Assembly: GCF_009730915.1 (NCBI RefSeq)
Contig: NW_024086731.1
Coordinates: forward strand, 1 to 64,000
Length of the DNA stretch: 64,000 bases
DNA from: Dioscorea cayenensis subsp. rotundata
Lineage: Eukaryota; Streptophyta; Magnoliopsida; Dioscoreales; Dioscoreaceae
Reading direction: 5' to 3'
In this document: positions 46,848 to 58,537 of the stretch, piece after piece
How the letters are laid out: the number at the start of each line of letters is the position of its first letter
How positions within the stretch are numbered: position 1 is the stretch's first letter
Made by a program: the position numbers and the translations under genes
The notes under the pieces: generated by a model
Told to the model about the DNA's origin: nothing
Seen by the model: the letters and a program-made list of their open reading frames with translations, nothing else
Database searches by the model: none

Positions 46848-47761
46848 GGGGGTGTTTGGATTGGTTTTTTAAAAACCAAGAAGTGCTTTTTTATAAGTTA
46901 AGCACTTCTGGGCTCAAAAAATCATGTTTGTATTAGCTTTTCTGCCGAAGCAGAAGCTGATAAAAAAGCTGAAAAACAGCTTTTTTGAGAAGCTAGTCTT
47001 GTGGTGCTTTTGGTAAAAGCACTTCTGAGAAGCTATTTTGGAGTTATTAAATTACTAGGTTACCCTTATCAAATAAACAAATGACTATGCTTTTATATTT
47101 TTTGTTTTTTCAATAATAATAATTATGATTATAATTATAATTATAATCATAGTACATTAGTATTAGTGTTAAAATTAGTACATTAATATATTAGTATTAG
47201 TATGTTAGTATATTAGTATTAGTACTAGTATATTAGTATATTTGTATTAGTAATAGTATTATTATTAGTATATTAGTATTTGCATTCATATTAGTATTAT
47301 TATTAATATATTAGTATTATTATAATTATTAGTATATTAATATTATTATTAGTATATTTGTATTAATATTAGTATGTTAGTATATTTGTATTTGTATTAG
47401 TATATTAGTATTCATATTAGTATTCATATATTATAATTAGTATATTAATTAGTATTTGTATTCATATTATTATTATTATTATTATATTTGTATTAATATT
47501 AGTATGTTAGTATATTAGTATTAGAATTAGTGTTATTATAATAAACTAATGAATGCCCATTTTAGTAATTTGACATTGAAAAAAGTCCTTTCAAGAATGC
47601 ATATCCAAACAACTTTACATATATAAAAGTGCTTCTACATTAACATATCCAAACATAAAATATAGAAAAGCACTTAACTTACTCTCATAAGCACTTTTTT
47701 AAAAATCCTTCTACCAAACTTAAAAAAAACACTTTTTTATTAAGCTAATCCAAACAAGGCC
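46848..47761. mobile_element. Tourist-like MITE with TTAGTA repeat core
   Basis: The left end GGGGGTGTTTGGATTGG and the right end (reverse complement GGCCTTGTTTGGATTAGC) form the terminal repeat, extended inward by AAGTGCTTTT blocks on both sides. TAT flanks both ends (46845-46847, 47762-47764). Tourist elements normally duplicate TWA, so TAT is atypical and the exact ends may be off by a base or so. The core 47140-47530 is a TATTAGTA repeat. Confidence 0.5.
47140..47530 (+). repeat. TTAGTA-type degenerate microsatellite
   Basis: Repeated 'agtatattagtattagt' permutations over almost 400 bp inside the MITE. Confidence 0.9.
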
Positions 47762-47764
47762 TAT

Positions 47765-48789
47765 ATCTTGTATGTGTAAATGGAAGTGCATGGGACCTTA
47801 ATCTGTTTGATGATTTTATTTTTGTTAAACCATGACTGTTCTATTGCTTTGTTAGCCTTGAACTTCTTAATCATGAGTAGATGGTTGTAGGCCTGAGGTT
47901 GTGTTAAGCTTGCAACTTAGTCAAATTTTCGGGTTACTGTTCATGTGTCATCTAAAACCTTGAGTTAGCAATGAGAACCTTGTGAGTGGGAGTAAACCTT
48001 GGTTGTTGATTTTAGATCCTTGCTTAATTATTTAGATGAAAGCTTTCATGCTTGTAAACTTGGGAACTTGGAGTATGCAACCATTATTGTTTCAATTGGT
48101 AATATTATTCACACTTTGGTCTAAGCATGACCTCTTGTAATCTTGACATGATAGTTTATTATTTTTGTTAAGTATTTAATTCGTGGTTATATTAACCTGA
48201 TGCCTTAGTTTATTGAAATCCTCATTGTCTAAACTTGGGTTGATTGAATTTGTGTTAGTTTAATCATTTATAAGGATGTCCTTAATTTAGCTTTAATGGT
48301 GTTTAAGGCTGGACAGCATGTGAGTTTGGTTATGCATGGGATCTTGACTTTTAATATTTAATCCTCTAAAACCTTCTAGACTCTAAGTGCTTTAAGATAG
48401 ATCATTGTTGGTATTAGCTTGACATCTAGATTTAGTCTTTACAAGCACTCTTGTCAGCATGCTTTCTGAAATTTCTATTTGCTTAAATATCTACAACTAT
48501 AGGTCTTGTGAGCTTGTGTGGCTTCCAGAAGCATAGTTATCATGCTTTATGATTATCTCACTCATGTGTATTTATATGTGTAGACATATACTTTTGGTTA
48601 TATTTTTGATAGTTGGAATTCTAATTGCCATCCTTGAACCTTGCATATTAGGTTATTATTTTTATACATAGGCATTTGACTGTGCTTGACTTACCATGCA
48701 ATGATTGTAAATTCTTTCTCCGGGGCCTTAGTTGTAGTTAGGCCCGGCCCAAGACTAAATTCTAAGTTTAGCTTTTGTTGGTTAGATTT
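47765..48789. other. Intergenic (possible intron)
   Basis: No coding sequence recognised. Base composition is milder (T-rich rather than AT-alternating) than in other spacers, compatible with an intron of a transcript starting near 46.55 kb, but nothing proves it. Confidence 0.35.
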
Positions 48790-49738
48790 TGTAGCGAGCC
48801 CTAGTTCGCGGGACTTGGTGAACCCGACTCTGTAGCTCGGAGCCAAGTAGGCTCTCGCACCCGCAAATTCCGTATTTCTGACAATTATTATGTATTTAAG
48901 TTATTTCATTATTTTTTTGTAATTTTATTTAATTATTTATTTACCTACTTGTCATTTATTTATTTATTTATTTATTTGTTTTATTTATTCAGTATTTTTT
49001 GTCTGTATTTCATATTTCTGCGGGTTTTGTACATCTCCATTCTTGGCTCGCCCAGCTAGGAGGAGTAAGTCCTAGCCATGTGCACATGTTTTCTGTAGTA
49101 GCGCTTACCCCCGATCGCGGTCAAGATCCCGGCTCTACTGCTGATACTGCTTCTATTCTGTCCCGACTTCACAGTTGATGATCCAGCCTCGTGCTATCGA
49201 TTTCTGTTATTAGCCATGGAGATGTACATGATCGCTCGCGGCTTTCTAGATTTTGGATTATTTATGTATTCTCGTGACAGTCTCGCATTCGTACGAATTA
49301 TAATATACTATTCTCGCGATATCTCGCTTTTATCTGTTGTTTCAGCGATCCCATCGGGCCCTCGTGGCTCATACACTCGTGAATTTCCTGCTCGCAGGAG
49401 AAGATCGAGTCTAGGATCGGGGTGTCCGGGAGTCGATTGTCTCGCCGCTTTTATCAAGATCTCTCAGACACCCTTTTGTGAGTGTAAGGCTTGTATTCTC
49501 GATCGTATTTGTGTTTTGCAAAACTGCTAGGGTGATATTTGTATTTTGTAGGGTCATGCAAAGCCTCGATTGTTGTATTTCGGCTCCCAGATCCTATTCA
49601 TGCTCAGACATCTGCTCATATCCGCTTATAGGGCTGACTCGACAAGGTCAAATTTGAGGCCTTACACTTAGTGGGGCCCAGTCCCACTGGATGCGGCCGA
49701 TCTGTCAGCGGGCCCAGCTGTGGGGCTGGGGCGTGACA
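48790..49738 (-). mobile_element. Solo-LTR-like sequence, gypsy type
   Basis: On the minus strand it starts TGTCACGCCCCAGCCCC and ends GGGCTCGCTACA, the TGTCACGCCCC... form common in plant gypsy LTRs. It is much richer in G+C and CpG (GATCGCTCGCGG, TCTCGCGATATC) than its surroundings. No internal domain or second LTR is near, so it is likely a solo LTR. No clear 5-bp duplication (GATTT left, TAATG right), so the ends are uncertain. Confidence 0.5.
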
Positions 49739-50088
49739 TAATGGCAGTAATATTCACCCAAATCCAACAAGGAAAAGAAGGCCACAAGAACATAGCTCAT
49801 GCTTTGCATGGCCAGCATGCATCATTAGTTGACCAGCTAAAACCGGAATAATATATACTTGCATGTCATTGATATCAACTAACTCGTGATCAATATATTG
49901 AGAGAGTTCCATTTCCACAAGACAAGATGACATGTCCACGTAGTCTCACATTGGAGGAGGTGAGGAAAACAATAACAAGAACAAGTGAACAACCACTTCC
50001 ATCCACTTCCCTCTTTCTTGTTCTCTCCTTGATTTCATCCAACCTAAACCTCCTGGCAGTTAAAATTACTATTCCAAACTTCAAATCC

Positions 50089-50805
50089 ATGGAGCTCAGA
50101 AGGCATCTTCATCAGATATTGAATCCTGCTCAGTGTTTTCAGAAAGGATCAATAATAAAGAGAAGTGCAAAAAATGGTCATGAAACTGATGATCAATTAA
50201 TTGTTTCAGTGGAGCTCAGTTCAGTGTCAGCAGTGAGTCAAGAACAAAAGGATTCAGTTGTGAGAATTGTTCTTGCAGGAAGAATGGTGGAGATGTACAC
50301 TGGAGCCATTGGGGCAAGGTTAGTGATGGATAAATACCCCGGTCTTTGTCTCGCAAGGCCGGAGATTTTCAAGAGCCCTCATGACTCCGTCGTTAAGCCG
50401 ACGGAGAAGTTATTGCCTGGGGAAAAGTTTTATATGATTCCCTGGACCACTGTGAATAAGCTCCGGAGAAATCAACATGTGATGAATAACAAGAAGAAAA
50501 TGATAATGAAAGATGATCAAGAGGATGAAGGAGAAGAGAAAGAGAGAGTTTATTCTTCTAACGAGAAGAAAATAATGAAAGATGATCAAGAGGATGAAGG
50601 AGGAGAGGCAGAAAGTGGTTGTTCTTCTGCAAATGAGTTTTATGTTTGTAGAAAAAGATGGGCATTGGAGAGAGGAATAAGAGAGCAAGAGATGAAGAAG
50701 GAGAAGCCTTTTAAGCCTCCAATACTTAAGGTTAGAAATACTCATGACTGCATATTGGGTGGGTGGAGGCCAAGTTTGCCTACTGTGAGGGAGGTTTCGC
50801 CATGA
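50089..50805 (+). CDS. PADRE (DUF4228) domain protein
   Basis: 238 residues from the ATG at 50089. An in-frame ATG at 49927 would add 54 residues, but that extension reads like a translated 5' leader (pyrimidine-rich, no conserved sequence), so I prefer 50089. The PADRE core is visible: VVRIVLAGRMVEMYTG (57-72), MDKYPGLCLARPEIFK (80-95), VVKPTEKLLPGEKFYMIP (101-118) and the C-terminal GGWRPSLPTVREVS (224-237). Between core and tail is an acidic Lys/Glu-rich linker containing a tandem duplication (MKDDQEDEG at 140-148 and 163-171). PADRE genes are plant-specific and often induced by pathogens or abiotic stress; biochemical role unknown. Single exon. Confidence 0.85.
   Translation: MELRRHLHQILNPAQCFQKGSIIKRSAKNGHETDDQLIVSVELSSVSAVSQEQKDSVVRIVLAGRMVEMYTGAIGARLVMDKYPGLCLARPEIFKSPHDSVVKPTEKLLPGEKFYMIPWTTVNKLRRNQHVMNNKKKMIMKDDQEDEGEEKERVYSSNEKKIMKDDQEDEGGEAESGCSSANEFYVCRKRWALERGIREQEMKKEKPFKPPILKVRNTHDCILGGWRPSLPTVREVSP
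50503..50629 (+). repeat. In-frame tandem duplication in the PADRE gene
   Basis: ATGAAAGATGATCAAGAGGA recurs at 50507 and 50576. The unit is about 69 bp (23 codons) and covers 'MKDDQEDEG..E....SSNE'. Both copies stay in frame. Confidence 0.85.
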
Positions 50806-52320
50806 TTAATTTGTGTTTGATTTTGATTTTTAACACTTTTTTTTAAATTAAAATTAAGAGTGCTGGGTGTTGTTGATCTTAATTAGTTTGTTTGTATGTA
50901 TTGATGAATTCTTTTTATTTTGGATGAAACTTAATTTTATGTTGATCATTCTTGTTTGATGATGGTGTTTGGAGTGTAAATAATGTTATAATGAATAATT
51001 TGTGGTATTAGTTTTGTATACACTGGGGTTGAATCATATGTTTAATTCTATATTTGCTTTTATTTTGTAATTTTTTTTAAGTTGGTTGTCACCTCTTGGA
51101 ATATTGTGGCTTATGTATTGCTCTTTCTATAAATAAAATAAATGTGATTGTTCATTTGGTACGGTTCAATAAACTATGGCACTAAATTTATTTTGGTCTT
51201 TCAATACAAAATATATACATTTTTATTTTTAAAGTAAGGAGGAGTGTAAAATTAACCCAATATTAAGAGAAAATGTAGTATTTTGGTTAATACTAAGAGC
51301 ATCTGTAAATATTTGAATTTAATGAATATTTTCATGAGCACAATCAAATTTTATTTAAAACTCAATAACTTTTTTTTTTTTGGTTATTGGAGTAAATAAA
51401 TGATTACTTTATTAAATAAAAGAGGATAGTTACAATTAGATAAAATCATATAAGACAAAATGATATATATATAAAAAAAATCTAATATATATATAGCAAA
51501 GAGACAGAATAAGAAGATAAGACCTTAATGTCCACGAGTGATGAATGTGAGCGAACAAAATACTAACAAATAAAACTGTAATAGATAAAACTATTTGAAG
51601 ATGGTAATCGCACTAGAAAAATAATTGACATTAGTGATCATTTGTCCTAATGTGATACAGGAATGAGTAGGGATGAGCTTCTTAACTAGGCTCGATGATG
51701 CACATTAATTTAATAGGAGTAATGATGAAGAAAATTAAAAAATAAGACTATATTTGATGGCCAACCCGGACTCCTTTAACTTAATTCTTTTAATATCCAA
51801 TGATATAGAAATTCAAATAAAAATATATACTAAGTCTAGGAGTGAGCATTGAAAAGGCATGATTTAATTGCTATCATGCCCATTTATAGTTTATCAATTT
51901 CAGAAAATATTGACAAAAATAAAATAATTCAACTAATCATCAATAGGACCATTTTTAGATTTAAATAACACTCCATATTTTATGCATAAAAGTATGACTA
52001 ATAAAATTCCACCAATTTTCTATAACCCCTTATAATTATTAAATTTTAATATTTAAAATATTTAATCATGTACAATCAAACAAATATATTAATTAATTAA
52101 TATTAATTTTTTTATAAAAATAAAAAAATTACATCAGGACATACATTAATATGATATTAATATTTTAATATATTTATATCATGAAATAGACTGTTTATTG
52201 TTTATTTATTATTAAATTTAAAATTTATTAAATATTTAATTTTTTTAGAAATAGATATATATATATATATATATATTAAAAAAAGGATAAACCCAATCAA
52301 ACCTTTCACACCCTCTCTCT
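50806..52320. other. Intergenic, AT-rich
   Basis: 3' flank of the PADRE gene (AATAAA-like signals near 51131) and AT-rich DNA with (TA)n near 52257-52275. No gene seen. Confidence 0.5.
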
Positions 52321-52445
52321 TTGTGACCCTTTATTTATTCCTTTCTTTCCTTGTGGTTTCGTCTACATCTCGTCCTCGATTTGGCGTCGAACTCCCATCG
52401 AGGAGCACAGCGATAGGCGGCGATCGATCTCCGAAGGGTTCTCTC

Positions 52446-55400
52446 ATGTCGTCTGGAAACCAAGGTCGTCTTCTCTTTGCCGCCTTCTTCTCTTTTTCTA
52501 GGGATTCCTATCCCTTGCATACATGTGATTAGGTTTTCAATTTGTTGATTTTAAAAGAGATGGAATCCTTCTTGTTTTGAAGGGTTTTTGATGAAATTTT
52601 AGGGGTTGCTATTGCAAATCTTGTTTTTGATCGATTTGTAATGGAGAAGCATTCATTGGTTGGATTGGTCCAGGCTTTTTCTTAGGGTTTTCTTACCAAG
52701 GTTCAATCTTTGGTTTTGATGAGCAAGAGTGATGAATTCATTGATTTTAGTACTCAATTGGGAACAGGCTTTTGTTTTCGCACTTATTTATGTTAGATTT
52801 TGCTTCGATATATATATATTTTCAGTACTGTTGATTCTTCTTGATGCAAAAGGTTCTGAGCATAGTGTTCCTTATTTGAATGGCGTCTTTTTTGTTTTTC
52901 AGATGGGAAGTCACCTTCAAAGGGAAGTGATCCTTCAAAGGGAAGCGATAGCTCTAAATCTGAGGCACCGTCCTCGCAGCCGCAGCCACTACCAACCGAC
53001 TTTCCTGGAAATCCTTTTGATTTCGCTTCATTGACCAATATGCTGAATGTATTTTCTTTTCCCTCATATGCTGTGCCTTTGGTAGCATCATGCTTTAGAT
53101 TATTAATTGATTTGAACTTTGAAGCCAGTCTTTGCTCATTTGTTGCAAAGCCTTAGATTGTCATGCTGATCTATGCCAAATTTTTATACAAGTAAAAATT
53201 ATGTAAGGTAAACTCTGGTTTATGTTGTGATTAGCCTATCATATCTGGCCTGATAATCAGCAACCTTTTTTTCCCCTTGATAATGCACATTCACAGTGGA
53301 GCCAGGATTTTGTCTTAGGAGGCCAATACTAGTGCAGGTATTACAGATTTGCACCAATTAATTTGTACTTAAATTTATCAGAAGGGAATATTAGGTAAGC
53401 GTGCCTACTAGATCAGCCAGTATTGAATGCCGGATCTATTATTTAGCTAAGTAACCTGGGAGCATGCTAATTAATATATTGAACTAAATCTAAATGTATT
53501 GAAAGTGAATATAAGGTGAGCTTACCAACTAGATTAAATCAGTGTTGGATGTTGGAATCATCAATTTGCTTGGTGATCTTCTGTGTGGTTATAAATTGTA
53601 TCGCTTACTAGACTATTGCTTTTAAATTGTACATGAACAAGAAAAATACAACTGTCTTGAGTTCAATGTTGAATGTTCAAAGACAAAAGTTAAAATTTCT
53701 GGTAAAAATTCAATGTGAGTGCTGGTTTTCTTCCTTGTTATGGCTTGTTCTCAACCTGTGTCAGAGAGATACTCAATTAGCAATTAGCAATTATATTGAT
53801 GTCCTGTTGAAGGATTGGTGTGACTTGGGCTGTAAATGGGCTGAGCTGAGCTTGATCAGGCTGGGCCCAACTCAAGCTTGAGCCAAGCTCAAAATTAGCT
53901 CAAAAATGCTTGTTCATGCTCGGTTTGGTTCGACTTGTAGTAAAAATTGATTAATTTATTGTTGAGAATTCAAATCTGAGCCTAGCTTGGCTCAAAATTA
54001 ATTTTGAGTTTGAAAATCAAGCTCGAGTTTGATTTGAAAGATCAAAATTTTGAGTCAAGCTCGAGCTACTTATGAATGGTTTGATCATTTGGCAGCTCAA
54101 GATGTGACAATTGAGAGACTGTAAATTGTTGGTGTCTAAGGTGTAATCTATTGTTTGGGTAATTGCCAGTAATTGAGGAAAGAAGTAACAATGTTTCACT
54201 ATTGAATGCACTTGCTCAAATGTGTCAACACCCAAAACCTCCGTTACAGAGCTCCTATATTGCACATATAACAAAAGGAAGCTGCAGATGATTAATATTG
54301 TTTAGTTAACTACTTTGATTTTCATTCTTTATTATCCAATACAATAACTTCTTTGTGTATGTGTTTCATGGCATGTTAAAGGACCAAAGTATAAGAGAGC
54401 TGGCACAACAGATTGCAGAAGACCCTGTTTTTAACCAGATGGCTGAACAACTCCACAAAAGTGTCCAAGGTGCAGGTCAAGATGGCGTTCCTGCATTTGA
54501 TACTAATCAATATATTTCAACTATGCAGCAGGTTATGCATAACCCTCAATTCATGACAATGGCTGAACGCCTTGGGAATGCACTAATGCAGGTTTGTCCA
54601 GCTTTATTAGAGACTTCTTCAGTACTATGAGACACAAGAAAAAGCCCTCAGTGAACATTATGAGGTTATTTGTGAACAGGATCCTGCTATGTCCAATATT
54701 CTTGAGAATATGACCAATCCTTCCAATAAAGAAAAACTTGAAGATCAAATGTCACGTATTAAGGAAGATCCAACACTGAAGCCAATCCTTGATGAAATTG
54801 AGACTGGAGGCCCATCTGCAATGATGAAGTATGTGATGCTGATCTTCACAAATGATGTGTTGGCATTTTTGTGAACTAATGTTATTTTTTTTTTTCCTAG
54901 GTACTGGAATGACCAAGATGTTCTTAAAAAACTTGGCCAAGCAATGGGAATTGGAGTTTCCGGGGAAGCTGCAACTTCAGCTGAAATTTCTGGCCCTGAA
55001 GAAGCAGAAGAAGCTGGATATGAGGATGAGTCTATTGTGCATCATACTGCTAGTACTGGTGATGTTGAGGTATTGTGGATGATAGCATGCTCCAGTTGTT
55101 CTTAAGTTAATTTATCAAAGTTTGTAAATCTAACGCTTCTTGTGTAGGATTACAGTTAAAATTTCATAGACAATGCAGATAGGGAGGAATGCGAATTTTG
55201 TCATATTTTATACCTTTTGGTTCTTTTATTCAGCCCAATTTATTAAACTATAAAGAAGTGCATGCAAGTGCACCTCCAGGCAAGATTGAAATTAATTAGA
55301 AGTGTTACAACTGTAATTTCTGTGCTCTGAGTCCTCATTTTACTAGCAAACAAAGAGCAGTTACTTGCTCCTAATCTGCAATTGATCTTTCATTACATTT

Positions 55401-56953
55401 TATAACCCTGTGGAACTCCGAATCAGAAATCATGCCTACTGTTGGTTGTGTCCAATTATTAGCAATAATATTAATGTTTGTCGCCTGACATTTAAATTAA
55501 GTTATTTGGATTTATGAATAGGGCTTGAAGAGTGCTCTTGCTGCTGGAGCTGACAAGGATGAAGAAGACTCTGAGGGAAGAAGAGCTTTGCATTTTGCTT
55601 GTGGATATGGTGAGGTATGACTGGGTATCTTATGATATGGTTTTGGCAAGTTTGTTCTCCTAGATCTATCTTTAATCTTTTTGTTTTTGTATTTAATATG
55701 TTTGGCTTTACTTATTTAGTTCTGTTTTATCATAAAATCCTTTCCCAAATTATTAGCAAAGATGATTTCTTACCGCGATATATAAAATCCATTTTTGTGT
55801 CTGTCTTGGAGTGCTTCAAGCTCATGCAAAATTCTGATCTAGGACAGTTTGAAGTGTCCTAAGCGATTCCCACTCTCTAGGAAAGCTGCTTAAATTAATG
55901 TGAAGGATGATTTAGTTAATCATAGCATCGAATTGCTAAACCAAGGACAACATCCTGATCTAGGACATCCTGATGTGGCCTTAGTAATCTACATTTCTTA
56001 GTAGAGCTACTTAAATAATTGTTGATCAAGAAGGACCTGATCTATGACAGCCTGAAGTAGCCTGAGTTAGCCAGTTTCTGACATGATTAATCTCACATTG
56101 CATGTGGTCTTTGTTGAACACATGGTAGTACTTGAAATTAATATATAGCACATGTTGTGGTCCACCTTGTAAAGTTTGTGGTCATTCTGAATATTGCTCT
56201 TTTCCTAGTTAGTGATTTGTCACTTTTTAATTGCTTACTGGACATGCTAGATGGTGGTAAGGAATTTTGGTTGTTTGCCGAGAAGAGTTGTGTAAAATTT
56301 CAAATTGATATTGTTGATGTCAGTGACATGGAAACCCTGCTCTCTTTGTTGATTTTTTGTAGAAAGGTAGTGACTCAGAAATGTTGTTAGACTATATTTC
56401 TCATCAAGTGACAGTTGGTGAGCATGTGTCTATTTCATACGATAAAAATCCTCCAATTTTCCCAAATGAACTCTGTTTCCTTTAATCACGAAAGATACAA
56501 ATTGTTAAATGGCCAATGAGTGGAAGACTATAGTCAGCGAGTAATCAGTTTTCAAATTAAACCTACCCTGCATACACTTGACAGTGGAAACCAAGATAGA
56601 ACTTAAAAGTAAATTAAGCTGCTTGGTTTGTGTTTCAGGTGAAATGCGCCCAAGTGCTTCTTGAGGCTGGAGCTGCAGTGGATGCATTAGACAAGAACAA
56701 AAACACCGCACTTCATTATGCCGCTGGCTACGGGAGGAAGGACTGTGTGGCACTTCTTTTAGAACACGGCGCCGCTGTGTAAGCTTTTAAACTCATCATC
56801 TCCCTTTCCCTGTCCAGTCTTTTACCTAACTCGTATTCCTCTTTCCTCTACAGCACTCTACAAAATTTGGACAATAAGACGCCCATCGATGTTGCCAAGC
56901 TAAACAACCAAGATGAGGTGCTGAAATTGCTCGAGAAGGATGCCTTTTTATAG
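52446..56953 (+). CDS. AKR2: AKR2-type ankyrin-repeat protein (plastid outer-envelope targeting factor)
   Basis: Eight exons: 52446-52464, 52903-53048, 54382-54591, 54680-54828, 54901-55069, 55522-55614, 56639-56778 and 56854-56953. All have GT-AG introns and matching phases, giving 341 residues, the usual family length. The N-terminus is Ser/Pro-rich (PSKGSD repeated at 11-22). [13 protein letters not shown] (43-55) and the STI1-like helical region (56-175, ending [12 protein letters not shown]) follow. Four ankyrin repeats fill 217-341, with [23 protein letters not shown] and the end [11 protein letters not shown]2 binds newly made chloroplast outer-envelope proteins in the cytosol and delivers them to the envelope, using the N-terminal half as chaperone and the ankyrin repeats to dock on plastid lipids. 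CpG-containing leader sequence begins about 52310. Function is inferred from strong family match. Confidence 0.93.
53822..54080. mobile_element. Possible hAT-like insertion in AKR2 intron 2
   Basis: TGGGCTGTAAATGGGCTGAG and following GAGCTTGA/AAGCTTGAGCC palindromic stretches are the 'GGGCTGTAAACGAGCCGAGC' form of plant hAT-like repeats. At the right, TCAAGCTCGAGCTACTTATG mirrors it. No clean duplication found. It lies wholly within the intron, so splicing of flanking exons should not be affected. Confidence 0.4.
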
Positions 56954-58529
56954 ATCTGCTGCATCATTTTAAGATTGTGTGCCAGCATGTTATCCAGTTT
57001 CATCCTTTCGCCAGATAGCTATGCATGTTGTTACTCTCTTCACAGTGGCATTATTTGATATATTGTCAGTGTTTTCGTTGCTTATGTGGTTTAACTTTAA
57101 GTGTTGTGATTAGTTACCTATGCTCTTAATAATCTGTCGCATCTGAACTTATTTGTATTTGTTTATCAAGAAGCGGGGTTGTATTGGATGGTTTTTATTG
57201 AAGTCTCTGTGTAAGTCTTTATTGCTGTTCATTTATTTTTAGTTTCAAAATAAATGGATCACTTGTCTATTCACTTGCAAACTAGAAAGCTAAAAGAAGA
57301 GTTAGAGATAATGGTTAAATTTAAGGCAACACTATTTTATTTCTACTTGACTTATTTATCTAATAAAATTTGATATTTTAGTAGCTTACGTTGTGTGTGT
57401 GTATATATGCTAGTGTTATGTCCACATATGTATAGAAGAGATGGATGTAATTAATAATATTAATCAATGATTTGAAACTCAATTTGACTTGGTTGGACTT
57501 GGTCATGTTAGCGAGTTGGGTCATATGAAACTCCGACATAAAGAATTGACTTGGTTGATTTGACCAAGAATATGGTTGGATTAGTCCGGTCGAATTAGGT
57601 CAACTCGAAATGTTATATAAGAAAATTATTTTTTTATTTTCTAATGTTATGTTATGTTTGAATTTGTATTTTAAATTATGTTAGATTATTATGACATATT
57701 TTTTTTGTATTTTATTTAAAATATTAAATTAATATTTATAAATTATAAAAAACAACATTTGATTGTGGAAAGTTTATATTATTGTTTTCAATTTTTTTTA
57801 TTAATTTGTAGTACATCTTATGTATATTTATATACAATTAAAATTATAAGAAAGATATATTATTTCTATGATAGGTCAATCCTTTGAGATTGTATAGATT
57901 TATTTGATCCATTGTGGTGAGATTTTATTTGTATTTTAACTGTTAAAGATGTGATTTTGGGATTTTAATGAATGATGGGGATAATTCTTTGTTGTTTTAG
58001 ATTTTTTTTTTTTCTATTGATTCATGCCTTTTATCTATCTCAACCTTTTTTATCTTTTCTGGGGATCAAGGAAAGGATGATTTGTGTTTCTTGTGTTTGA
58101 TTTTTGCTTTAAGGATGAATCTCCTCTTTTCTTTTCTTTTTTTCCTCTTTTTTTTGTGATTAAATCGGATAAAGATATGGTTATGGCAATGTAAATATCT
58201 GGGATTGTTCATTATATTTGTTTATTAAAATTTGAGATTTTTATTCCTTTAATTTCATATTAAATTAGATTATGCAAGATCATCTATCACCAAAGTAACT
58301 TTTTGGTGCTTGAAAGTGTCGCTGTTCAATAATTCAAAGGTATGAAACTTTTTTACTTCAATTTCCAATTCTGCAACTCTTATTTTTGAGATGATTTTTG
58401 ACACTAGAATCTAAATCATCAATTCAACCAATCAAGTTAGATATTAGGGAACACCATGAACAACACCAACAAATAATTCATGTATATGATTATTATTTTG
58501 TGGATCTAATCAAATACTTGGTTTACATA
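56954..58529. other. AKR2 3' UTR and intergenic DNA
   Basis: The 3' UTR probably runs to about 57250 (AATAAATGG at 57248). AT-rich DNA follows without a gene. 58320-58529 is the original upstream flank of the FAR1-like gene, now separated from it by the hAT insertion. Confidence 0.5.
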
Positions 58530-58537
58530 GGCACGTA
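58530..58537 (+). repeat. hAT target-site duplication, left
   Basis: GGCACGTA, identical to 63598-63605. Confidence 0.9.

Noticed and set aside
49216-49530. 104-residue open frame
   Set aside because: Falls inside the gypsy-type solo LTR and shows no protein features.
49927-50088. Upstream in-frame extension of the PADRE protein
   Set aside because: The 54 extra residues look like a translated leader (pyrimidine-rich DNA), and the PADRE core follows closely after the internal Met.
50410-50745. Minus-strand 111-residue frame
   Set aside because: Shadow of the PADRE coding sequence on the opposite strand.
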